Assembly (NCBI GenBank): GCA_030824575.1 | Contig: JAVBXL010000035.1 | Coordinates: 33,995-97,994, forward strand | Direction of reading: 5' to 3' | DNA length: 64,000 bases | Source of the DNA: a bacterium | Lineage (GTDB): Bacteria; Pseudomonadota; Alphaproteobacteria; Sphingomonadales; Sphingomonadaceae | In this document: in pieces, positions 10,139 through 18,388 of the stretch | Position numbering within the stretch: position 1 is the first letter of the stretch | Layout of the letters: every line of letters starts with the position of its first letter | Made by a program: the position numbers and the translations under genes | Notes under the pieces: generated by a model | Database searches by the model: none | What the model was told of the DNA's origin: nothing | What the model saw: only the letters and a program-made list of their open reading frames with translations

Positions 10139-12778
10139 TCATTTTGGCAGCGGGACCGAGCGGGAAATGGTATAGGCGGCGGTCTGGACCGGGCTGTCTG
10201 TGCCGGGCTGTCCGCTGCCGATACTGAGTTGATATTTGCCGGGGATAAGGCCGCGGTCGCCCGCCATGGTGACGAAGCTCAGGTCGCGCGGCGACAAAGT
10301 GAATGCGATCGCCCGGCTTTCCCCCGGCTTGAGCGAAACCCGCTGGAACCCGCGCAGCGCAATGCGCGGCGCACCGTCGAACGTCGGCGGGGTGATGTAA
10401 AGCTGCGCGACATCGTCGCCGGTGCGCTGCCCGCTGTTCGTAATCTGTGTACGGACCCTGATTCCATTTTCCACGGTGCCATTGATGGGTTCGATTACCG
10501 GCGGGGCATAAGTGAAGCGCGTGTAGCTCAGGCCATAACCGAACGGATAGACCGGCACGCCCTTGAAATAGCGATAGGTGCGGCCATCCATGCCATATTC
10601 GGTAAAGGGCGGCAGGTCGTTCACGCTTTTGTAGAGGGTGAGCGGCAGGCGGCCGCCCGGATCGGCCTTGCCGGACAGGACGTTCCCCACGGCGCGGCCA
10701 CCGGACTGGCCCGGATACCAGGCCTCCAATATAGCGGACGCATTGTCCTTCGCCCAGGACAGATCGATTGCGCTGCCATTCATGGCGATCACCACGAGCG
10801 GCTTGCCCAAAGCCTTTGCTTTTTTCAGAAAAGCGCGCTGGTCGGCAGGCAGGTCGAGCGTCGTCTTGTCGCCGCCCTCGAAGCCTTCGACCTTAACCGG
10901 CATTTCCTCGCCTTCCAGGTCGGAGGTGAGGCCAACGACAGCGACGACGACGTCGGCGTCTTTCGCGCCTGCCGCCAGATCGTGGTCCAGATTGTCGGTG
11001 ACGCGCTTCCAGAAGATCGCAGGCGCGGCGGGAATCCCGCTCTGTCCCTGGAGGCGGATGGCGTAACGCTCGCCCTTGATCATGGAGACTTGGGTAAGCT
11101 TCAGCGGCTCGGCCCAGCCCGAATAGTCGGTGGCGGTGACGACTGGCTTGCCGTTCAGCGATATTACGCCTTTCACGCCTGTCAGCGCCAGCCGCTAAAG
11201 GCCGGTTTCGGGCGCAACAAGATAGCCGGTCCAGACGATCCTGTTATCGGTCGCGACCTGTTTGAATTCCGCGGCACGGGACGTGATGCTGTCTTCGGTG
11301 CGGGTAAGCACCGGCTTGCCCGCAAACTCGTCCCGCGCGATGGCGTTATAATATTCGGCCTTGATGCCGGGCTTACCGTCGGGCGTGCGCAGCGCGGTGC
11401 CGGGGACCAGGTCGCCATCGGTGATCGACGGCGAAAATGGGATCAAAGTGATGGTCGATCCCGGCATCGCCTGCTTGAGGCCATCGGCGACGGAGACGGG
11501 CGGCGCGCTCTTGGCCGAACTATAATTGGCGCGCAGCACGCGGGTGGCGTCCGCCAAAGGCCCGACAAGCGCGATCCGGGTGCCGGGCTTGAGTGGCAGG
11601 ACGCCGTCATTCTTGAGTAGCACAAGGCTTTTTTCGGCCGTGTCGAGGGCAAGAGCCTGATGATCGGCCGTGCCGATCGCCGTGATCGGCATCGCGTTGG
11701 GTTTGCGGCCTGAAAGTCCCGGCAGGTCACCGTTGCGCAGCCGCGCCGAAAAGAGGCGAACCAGCGCGGCATCGATATCCTCGACGCTGATATGCCCCTT
11801 CGCCAGCGACTCCGTGTAACGGTCGCCAAGGCCTGCTTTGCCGCTCAGGGTCGCACCGTTGCATTCGCTGTCGACCCCGCGGCGCAGGGCAACGGCCACG
11901 CCCGTAGCGGCGTCGGGCGCATATTTATGATGATCGTAAATATCGACCACGGCGTCGCAGTCGGACACGACATAACCCTTGAAGCCCCAGGCGTCGCGCA
12001 GATAGTCAGTCAGCAGCATAGGGCTGCCACAGGCCGGTTCGCCGTCTACGCGATTATAGGCGCACATGATGGAACCCGCCTTGCCCTCCACGATGGCGGC
12101 CCGAAAGGCGGGGAGGTAGGTGTCCTCCAGGTCGCGTTTGGTCGCAAAGATATTGTCGGTGTGGCGACTTGGTTCCGGGCCGGAATGCACGGCATAATGT
12201 TTGGGGGTGGCGACGACATCGGGCAGGTCTGGATTGTCGCCCTGCATCCCCTGGATGAAGGCAACCCCGATATGGGCGGTCAGAAACGGATCTTCGCCAT
12301 AGGTTTCCTGGCCCCGGCCCCAACGCGGATCGCGAAAGATATTGATGTTGGGCGACCACGTGTCGAGTCCGGTGCCGATGCGACCCAGATGCCCGGTATG
12401 TCGCCCAAGGGTGTGTAGCGCGCGGACTTCGGTGCTGATGGCGGCCGCGACGGTCTTGATCAGGGGGGCGTCGAAGGTCGCGGCAAGACCGATAGGCTCG
12501 GGGAAATTGGTGGTGGGCACCGCGCCGATCGCGCCATGCAGCGATTCCGTCCACCAATTATAGGCCGGAATGTCGAGGCGCGGGATGGCAGGCGCTGTGT
12601 TCAGCAACTGCGCGACCTTCTCATCCAGCGTCAGATTACCGACGATGGCGCGCGCCTTGGCATCGGCCTCGATCCAGACGTCATTTTTTGGGATGGCGGC
12701 TGCTTGAGCATGGGCTAGGCCGGATGTCGAAAGACACAGCATCATGCTGGCCGCGCGCAGGAAAAAGTCGGTATGCAT
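10139..12778 (-). pseudogene. GH3 beta-xylosidase/beta-glucosidase with PA14 domain, interrupted by one in-frame amber codon
   Basis: Two open frames, 12778-11195 (527 codons) and on to 10139, are the same frame separated only by TAG at 11195-11197. Read through, they give one 879-codon protein, a normal size for PA14-containing GH3. The first part has a signal peptide (cut near AHAQA), the (beta/alpha)8 domain with TPKHYAVHSG, and the nucleophile Asp273 in VVSDCDA. The PA14 insert spans the break (PETGL-stop-RLALTGVKG), where the family normally has an aromatic, usually Tyr. TAT/TAC to TAG is a one-base change. The acid/base region (SDLEGEEMP) lies after the stop, so the truncated product should be inactive unless the stop is read through. 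It may be a true nonsense mutation, a sequencing error or leaky suppression. Confidence 0.88.
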
Positions 12779-12861
12779 AGTGTCTCCCCTTTGACGGAGC
12801 GCCGTTTTCCGACGTCACCTTATTGTGGGGAGGGATCGCCTCACCCGGATGGACGTAAAGA

Positions 12862-12894
12862 GGGGCGCGGGGAGAGGGCACTCCCCCCGCGCCC
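12862..12894 (-). terminator. GC-rich hairpin downstream of GH43 lipoprotein
   Basis: The arms GGGCGCGGGG (12863-12872) and CCCCGCGCCC (12885-12894) pair perfectly. On the minus strand the stem is followed by a short T-containing run (TCTTT). It lies just after the stop of the minus-strand GH43 gene and before the GH3 gene, so it probably ends the GH43 transcript. Confidence 0.5.
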
Positions 12895-12902
12895 AGCGCG
12901 CC

Positions 12903-14036
12903 TCACTGGGCTGCGCTGTCTCGGCCGCTCTTGGCGACGAGGGGATTGATCGTCTGGATGGTGCCGTCTGGATTATAGCGCAGTTCCGTCACCTTGACAT
13001 TGCGCAGGCGGGTCTGCCCGGACAGCTGCGTATCGGCATAGAAGAGCCACCAGCGGCCATTCCATTCGACGATCGAATGATGCGTCGTCCATCCTTCGAC
13101 GGGCTCTAGGATGCGGCCCTTATAAGTGAACGGGCCATAGGGTGAATCGCCAATCGCATAGGCCAGATAATGGGTGTCGCCGGTCGAGTAGCTGAAATAA
13201 TATTTGCCCTTATATTTGTGCATCCACGATGCCTCGAAGAAGCGGCGATCATGGTCGCCGCCCAGCAATGGCTTGCCCTTATCGTCCACTATCTCCACCG
13301 CCTTGGGCGTTTCGGTGAACTCCAGCATGTCGCCCGTCAGTTTGGCGACGCGCGGCGCGAGTGCGGGCTTGTCGTCCTGACCCAAGTCGGTCTTCGACCC
13401 ATTGGCATCATATTTTCCATCGACATTGCGTTGCAGTTGCCCGCCCCAAATGCCGCCAAAATAGACATAGCTCTGTCCGTCATCGTCAGTGAAGACGGCC
13501 GGGTCGATCGAATAGCTGCCCTTGATCGGCTGGGGCTGCGCCTTGAACGGACCCATCGGGTTCTTCGACGTCGCCACGCCAATGCGGAAGGCGCCTTCCT
13601 TGTCCTTGGCCGGGAAGTAGAGATAATAGGTGCCGTTCTTGTAGGCGGCATCGGGCGCCCACATCTGCTTGTCGGCCCAGGGCACATCCTTGACGTCCAG
13701 GGCGACCGGTCCGACCGTCACCGGCCCGCCAATCTTGTCCATCGACAGGATGCGATAGTCGCGCATCTCGAAATGCGCGCCCAGATCGTCTTCGGGCGTC
13801 GGTCCGTCGATATCATGGCTGGGATAGACGTAGATTTTGCCGTTCCATACATGTGCGGACGGGTCGGCGGTATATATATCTTTCACCAAGGGTTGAGACA
13901 GATATTCGGCTCCGTCGCGTCTGCTGTCGCCGGCTTCCTGTGCTTTATTTTCCGGCTGCGCCGATGGCTGGCAAGCGGTCGCGAGCAAGGCTGTGGTAAG
14001 CGCAAGCGGCGCCAGTTTTCGCAATGACATGGGCAT
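12903..14036 (-). CDS. GH43 family glycosidase, probable lipoprotein (377 aa)
   Basis: An N-terminal export signal ends in LLATAC with Cys22 as the probable lipidated residue (the lipobox is not ideal). The five-blade propeller of GH43 carries the general base Asp58 (TADPSAHVW), the pKa-tuning Asp178 (SIDPAVF) and the general acid Glu268 (RFFEASW). The start is supported by an AGGAGAGGA ribosome site. The family cleaves arabinose or xylose units from arabinoxylan or arabinan. There is no extra C-terminal beta-sandwich. It diverges from the GH9 gene across a shared 170-base regulatory region containing a perfect operator palindrome. Confidence 0.92.
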   Translation of the reverse strand: MPMSLRKLAPLALTTALLATACQPSAQPENKAQEAGDSRRDGAEYLSQPLVKDIYTADPSAHVWNGKIYVYPSHDIDGPTPEDDLGAHFEMRDYRILSMDKIGGPVTVGPVALDVKDVPWADKQMWAPDAAYKNGTYYLYFPAKDKEGAFRIGVATSKNPMGPFKAQPQPIKGSYSIDPAVFTDDDGQSYVYFGGIWGGQLQRNVDGKYDANGSKTDLGQDDKPALAPRVAKLTGDMLEFTETPKAVEIVDDKGKPLLGGDHDRRFFEASWMHKYKGKYYFSYSTGDTHYLAYAIGDSPYGPFTYKGRILEPVEGWTTHHSIVEWNGRWWLFYADTQLSGQTRLRNVKVTELRYNPDGTIQTINPLVAKSGRDSAAQ

Positions 14037-14080
14037 GCCTGTCCTCTCCTGTTATGCGACAATCATTTTATTGAGTTCAT

Positions 14081-14094
14081 AGATAGCGCTATCA
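14081..14094. promoter_or_regulatory. xyl-box-like operator (GH43/GH9 divergent promoter, site A)
   Basis: The sequence AGATAGCGCTATCA contains the perfect 12-base palindrome GATAGCGCTATC. It is shared between the GH43 lipoprotein (-) and GH9 (+) genes. It matches the TGGTAGCGCTAACA xyl-box described for LacI-family XylR in Xanthomonas at the core TAGCGCTA. Confidence 0.75.
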
Positions 14095-14179
14095 TGAATT
14101 TCGCGCAATCCCCGTCATGCAGCTTGTATCGCGAATAAATCTGATGATAAAATCGCTGAAAATAAGCGTCATGTCTATT

Positions 14180-14193
14180 TGATAGCGCAAACA
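14180..14193. promoter_or_regulatory. xyl-box-like operator, degenerate second site overlapping the GH9 ribosome site
   Basis: TGATAGCGCAAACA differs from the perfect site at 25565 at two positions. Its last base touches the AAGGAGG ribosome site of the GH9 gene (ATG at 14208). Its centre is 99 bases from site A, so the pair could act together. Confidence 0.5.
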
Positions 14194-14207
14194 AGGAGGG
14201 GATTGCC

Positions 14208-16724
14208 ATGCGTCGAAGGTTCACTGTAGCGACGAGCATCGCGATAATGTTGAGCAGCGCCAGCGACTTGGCGATCGCGCAAGAGGATCGCGCGTTGGTT
14301 TTGAATGACAAGGGATATTTCGAAGGCCCAGCGGTCAACATACTCGCTTTTTCGAACTGGTATGACGGCTTGTTCGCCGACGCCAAGATTGGTGGGATAG
14401 AGATCATCCAGCGTGGCGTGCGCAGCGCCACCAATGGCGATGTACGGCTGGCCGCAACGCCGGGGCAATGGGACGCTGCGGCCGCGCTCGTAAGCCGCAA
14501 GGTCGATGCGGCCACCGGTGTTGTGGAGACGACGCTGCGCTACGCGCAATATGACTGGCAATATGTAGTGCGGGCGGAGCGAGACGGGAGTGGCGCGCGC
14601 CTGACCGTGATCCTAGACAAGCCCTTGCCCAAGGCGCTGGAGGGGAAGGCCGGGTTCAACCTAGAGTTTTTGCCGTCCGCCTATTTTCATCATGCCTATA
14701 TGACGGACGACCGTTCGGGCATTTTCCCGCTCTACCCCGCCGACGCGATGACACTCACGAAGGAACGCAACGCAGCGAGCGGGCGCAGCGAAGGGCCGGG
14801 CGCGGAGCCGCTGCCGATCGCAAGCGGTCGTCGGTTCGTGCTGGCGCCCGAAGATCCCGCACGCCGGATCGCCATTGCGGGCGACGCGTCCATTGCGCTC
14901 TATGATGGTCGTAACCAGGCGCAAAATGGCTGGTTCGTACTGCGGTCGATATTGCCCGCAGGCAAAACCGGCACAGTGTTGCAATGGACGGTAACGCCGC
15001 AGGGGGATGCGACATGGCTGCGCACCCCGGTAATCGCCCATTCGCAACTGGGCTATGCCCCCGCCGGGCCGAAGGTCGCTACGGTGGAACTGGATCGCAA
15101 TGACAAACGCAGGCCGCCGCTGCGGCTAGTCCGCATCGCCGCGGACGGGACGGAAACCGCTGTGCCGACGCCAGCAGCGCGCGAGTGGGGCGATTATCTG
15201 CGCTATCATTATCTCCAGATGGATTTCAGCACCGTGCGCGAACCGGGCCTCTATCGGCTGGATTATGGCGATGTGCGCACCGCAGCTTTCCGCATTGCCA
15301 CAGATGTTTATGCCGATGCGTGGCATCCCACCAATGATGTCTACTTCCCTGTCGCAATGGACCATGTTTCGGTCAATGAGGCCTATCGCAGCTGGCATGG
15401 CGATTCCCATCGTGACGACGCGCGGCAGGCGCCGGTGAACCATGAACATATCGACCTGTATCGGCAGGGACCGACCACCGACACGCGCTTTCAGCCGGGC
15501 GCGCATATTCCTGGCCTCAATGTCGGCGGTTGGTATGATGCGGGCGATTTCGACATCCGTACCCAGTCGCAATATCAGGTGATCCGATCGCTGGCCGACG
15601 CGCAGCAGCGCTATGGTCTGACCCGCGACACGGTCAGTGTCGATTGGGCGCGGCGGCATGTTGAAATGCATGTGCCCGACGGCAAGCCGGATATGGTGCA
15701 GCAGGTGGCGCATGGTACGCTGCAATTGCTGGCGCAGTTCGACGCGGTGGGCCACGCCATCCATGGCATTGTCGAACCGGACGTGGCGCAATATACCCAT
15801 CTGGGCGACGCGGTGAACAAGACCGACGGGCTGCCGTACGACCCTTCGCTCAAACCCGGCGAGGTCAAGGATGGCCGCAGCGGCGCGCCCGACGATCGCT
15901 GGGCCTTCACCAGCAAGGCGTCGGCGCTCAACTATGGCTCGATCGCCGGGCTGGCGGCGGCAGCGCGGGTGCTCAAGGGGCAGGAGGATGCACTGGCCCG
16001 CCGCGCGCTGGAAACGGCGGAGCGCGTGTGGTTGGAGGAACAGGGCCATGCGCCCGACACGTTCAGCCATGGCAACACGACCGGCGGGCCGCTGGACGCA
16101 GAGATGTTTGGCGCAGCGGTGGAATTGCTGCGTACGACGCGCAACCCCCTTTATGCCAAGGCGGTGATGGCGCTGTGGCCCAAGGTCGAAAAGGGCTTTG
16201 GCTTCAACGCGCAAACCGCTGTGGCCGCCATCCCGTTCATGCCCGCCGCCTATCGCAAGGCCATGCTCCCGGCGGCGCGGCGCTGGCAGGCCGAAAGCGA
16301 GGCAGGGGCAAAGGCCAACCCGTTCGGCGTGCCGATCACCACCGGCGGCTGGGCGGGGTCCGGCACGGTGCTGGGCCATGCGCTGACCGGCGAAGCGCTC
16401 CATCGCGCCTTCCCGGAAATCGTCGGGCCGGATGCGACGTTGCGCGGCGTGGCGTTCCTGACCGGGCATCATCCCGGTTCCGATATCAGCTTCATATCGG
16501 GCGTCGGTACGGTGTCGAAGGAAGTCGCCTATGGCAATAACCGCGCCGATTTTTCCTTCATTGCGGGCGGTGTGGTGCCGGGCGTGCTGGTGGTGAAGCC
16601 GGACTTCCCCGAAAATCATGAGGATTGGCCGTTTTTCTGGGGTGAGAATGAATATGTCATTCCCGAAGGCGCAGCGTGGATCGAACTGGCCAATGCGGCG
16701 AACCGGCTAAGCGGCGGTCAATGA
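14208..16724 (+). CDS. Glycoside hydrolase family 9 (endoglucanase/xyloglucanase type, 838 aa)
   Basis: A signal peptide runs to about residue 24. Residues 30-270 are an extended N-terminal beta-rich region. An Ig-like CelD_N domain follows at about 273-365 (HSQLGYAP start), then the (alpha/alpha)6 catalytic domain. The catalytic aspartates sit in GGWYDAGDFD (Asp444, Asp447), and the proton-donor Glu is probably Glu815 in GENEYV near the C-terminus. A strong AAGGAGG precedes the ATG. GH9 enzymes hydrolyse beta-1,4-glucans. In a hemicellulose locus a xyloglucan or mixed-linkage backbone is likely, but that is inference. It faces the halogenase gene tail-to-tail across a hairpin. Confidence 0.93.
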   Translation: MRRRFTVATSIAIMLSSASDLAIAQEDRALVLNDKGYFEGPAVNILAFSNWYDGLFADAKIGGIEIIQRGVRSATNGDVRLAATPGQWDAAAALVSRKVDAATGVVETTLRYAQYDWQYVVRAERDGSGARLTVILDKPLPKALEGKAGFNLEFLPSAYFHHAYMTDDRSGIFPLYPADAMTLTKERNAASGRSEGPGAEPLPIASGRRFVLAPEDPARRIAIAGDASIALYDGRNQAQNGWFVLRSILPAGKTGTVLQWTVTPQGDATWLRTPVIAHSQLGYAPAGPKVATVELDRNDKRRPPLRLVRIAADGTETAVPTPAAREWGDYLRYHYLQMDFSTVREPGLYRLDYGDVRTAAFRIATDVYADAWHPTNDVYFPVAMDHVSVNEAYRSWHGDSHRDDARQAPVNHEHIDLYRQGPTTDTRFQPGAHIPGLNVGGWYDAGDFDIRTQSQYQVIRSLADAQQRYGLTRDTVSVDWARRHVEMHVPDGKPDMVQQVAHGTLQLLAQFDAVGHAIHGIVEPDVAQYTHLGDAVNKTDGLPYDPSLKPGEVKDGRSGAPDDRWAFTSKASALNYGSIAGLAAAARVLKGQEDALARRALETAERVWLEEQGHAPDTFSHGNTTGGPLDAEMFGAAVELLRTTRNPLYAKAVMALWPKVEKGFGFNAQTAVAAIPFMPAAYRKAMLPAARRWQAESEAGAKANPFGVPITTGGWAGSGTVLGHALTGEALHRAFPEIVGPDATLRGVAFLTGHHPGSDISFISGVGTVSKEVAYGNNRADFSFIAGGVVPGVLVVKPDFPENHEDWPFFWGENEYVIPEGAAWIELANAANRLSGGQ

Positions 16725-16747
16725 AGCAATAGGCGATAAGGTCGTGA

Positions 16748-16778
16748 GGGTTGCGGCCGGTCAAACCGGCTGCAACCC
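16748..16778. terminator. Bidirectional terminator hairpin between GH9 and halogenase
   Basis: The arms at 16748-16761 and 16765-16778 pair over 14 bp with one mismatch and a 3-base loop. The right arm covers the last codons of the minus-strand halogenase. It is placed to end both convergent transcripts. Confidence 0.6.
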
Positions 16779-18305
16779 GTGCGCCACGATCTTCTCAATG
16801 AGGTCGCGATGGCGCGGCAGGCCCGCGCGCAATTTGGCGGTCATGGCAGCGTTCTCCCGCCGCGCCCGACTCGCCAGGTGGGTATCGCGCGCCAGTCCGG
16901 GCGTATCCACCTGCGTCTTGAAGCCCATGCCGTAGAGGACATATTGGTAGCTGGCCGCTGGGAAGACTTCCTCGACGCGATCGAACTCATCCAGAAAACC
17001 GGGCGACTGATAGCGCCAGAGCAATAGCAAGTCCTTGAGCCGATCCGGTATGCTGTCATTGCCCACATTGTCACGCCAGAAATCACTGTCGGTGCGCTGC
17101 GTCAGCACATAATGGAGCTTGAGGAAATCGATGATCCGGCCCCAGCGATAATGGGTCGTCGCGTTGAAGCGGGCCGCAAGGATGTCCATCACCTCACGGC
17201 AGGCGGGCATCTGTTCGGAGATGATCTTGGCTGATAGTTCAACGAGTACGATGGCGGAGGCTTCAAGCGGTTCGAGGAAGCCGGCGGCCAGGCCCACCGC
17301 GACGCAATTGCCCTTCCAGAATGTTTCGCGATGCCCAGACCGGATCTTGATCTTGCGGGCGTTCAGCCCATCGGCCGCTGGGCCGATATAGGCACGTAAT
17401 TCGCGTTCGGCCGCTTGATCCGAAATATGGTTGCTGGAGTAGACATGGCCGATGCCCCGGCGCGTCTGGATGCCGATGTCCCAGATCCAGCCTGCGCTCT
17501 GCGCCGTGGAAATGGTGTGCGATGCGATCGGGCTGTCCGGGCGCTCATAGGGCACCTGCATCGCCAGCGCCGTGTCGCAGAACAGCACGTCGTTGCAATC
17601 CTTAAACGGCACCTGCATCGCGCCTTCGATCAGCAGCGCTTTAAAGCCCGTGCAATCGACGAAAAGATCGCCTTCGATCTCGCCCGCCTGTATGGTGCGG
17701 ATGGCGCGGATATCGCCATTCTCACGCATCAGCACCGCTTCGACATCGGCCAGCACATGGCGCACGCCCAGCTTTTCGCAGCAATGGCGTTGCAGGAAAG
17801 GCGCGAATTTGCCCGCGTCCAAATGATAGGCATAGTTGGCGAGCGCATCATATTCGGCGGTCGCGATCGTCTTGGGCGCCAGCCCGTCGTCGCAGATCCG
17901 GCCCTGCGAACAGACGCTGTCGCAAAAACTCTCTGCACCGTCGTCCGCCAGCCAATGCGGGGCAAGATTCACCTGCCCGAAATTCTGGGGCAACATCAGC
18001 GGATGATAATAGCCATCGTCAGGCGCGCCGGTCGTCCAGCGGGCAAAACGCGCGCCTTGTTTGAACGATGCGTCGCATTCGCGGAAGAAATCGGTTTCGG
18101 ACACGCCCATGCGTGACAGGGTTGTGCGCAACGTAGGCCAGGTGCCTTCGCCCACGCCGATGATCGGAACATTGGGGGATTCGACCAGTGTGACGGTGAA
18201 GTCGCGCCCGATGCGGCTTTGATGCCGTGCCGCGATAACGCCTGCGGTCAGCCAGCCTGCGGTCCCGCCGCCGACGATAACGATGTTGCGGACGGGGCTG
18301 ACCAT
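16761..18305 (-). CDS. Flavin-dependent tryptophan-halogenase family protein (about 514 aa)
   Basis: Counting from the chosen start, the FAD motif GGGTAGW is at residues 12-18, GVGEGTWPT follows, and the lysine equivalent to catalytic Lys79 of PrnA lies in SFKQGARF (Lys82). The WxWxI motif is present as WIWDIG (273-278), with Gly in place of the usual Pro. An upstream ATG at 18347 is possible but lies inside a hairpin, and homologues begin close to the FAD motif, so 18305 is preferred. It is downstream of the TBDR in the same direction. The substrate is unknown. Related TBDR-linked enzymes (BrvH, Xcc halogenases) act on indoles in vitro, so natural tryptophan halogenation should not be assumed. 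Confidence 0.88.
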   Translation of the reverse strand: MVSPVRNIVIVGGGTAGWLTAGVIAARHQSRIGRDFTVTLVESPNVPIIGVGEGTWPTLRTTLSRMGVSETDFFRECDASFKQGARFARWTTGAPDDGYYHPLMLPQNFGQVNLAPHWLADDGAESFCDSVCSQGRICDDGLAPKTIATAEYDALANYAYHLDAGKFAPFLQRHCCEKLGVRHVLADVEAVLMRENGDIRAIRTIQAGEIEGDLFVDCTGFKALLIEGAMQVPFKDCNDVLFCDTALAMQVPYERPDSPIASHTISTAQSAGWIWDIGIQTRRGIGHVYSSNHISDQAAERELRAYIGPAADGLNARKIKIRSGHRETFWKGNCVAVGLAAGFLEPLEASAIVLVELSAKIISEQMPACREVMDILAARFNATTHYRWGRIIDFLKLHYVLTQRTDSDFWRDNVGNDSIPDRLKDLLLLWRYQSPGFLDEFDRVEEVFPAASYQYVLYGMGFKTQVDTPGLARDTHLASRARRENAAMTAKLRAGLPRHRDLIEKIVAHGLQPV

Positions 18306-18320
18306 GCGGAAATTACCCAT

Positions 18321-18354
18321 AAAAGTGGAGGGGATGTCAACCGACATCCCCTCC
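18321..18354 (-). terminator. Intercistronic hairpin with T-run between TBDR and halogenase
   Basis: A perfect 12-bp stem (18327-18338 with 18343-18354, loop of 4) is followed on the minus strand by ACTTTTATG. It has the form of a rho-independent terminator or attenuator lying inside an apparent operon. Confidence 0.6.
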
Positions 18355-18388
18355 CAGGCGAGACAGGGTTACAGGCGAGACAGGGTTA
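18355..18388. repeat. Perfect 17-bp tandem duplication spanning a stop codon
   Basis: CAGGCGAGACAGGGTTA occurs twice back to back (18355-18371 and 18372-18388). The second copy contains the TBDR stop codon (TAA, read on the minus strand at 18388-18386), so the duplication adds a non-coding copy of the 3' end. Confidence 0.95.

Noticed and set aside
11195..11990. TAG recoding (stop codon used as an amino acid), since the GH3 gene and the IS3 remnant both have TAG where Tyr is expected
   Set aside because: At least one intact gene (the esterase ending at 9044) ends in TAG, and the IS3 remnant is dead by other changes. Two cases are better explained by independent mutation.
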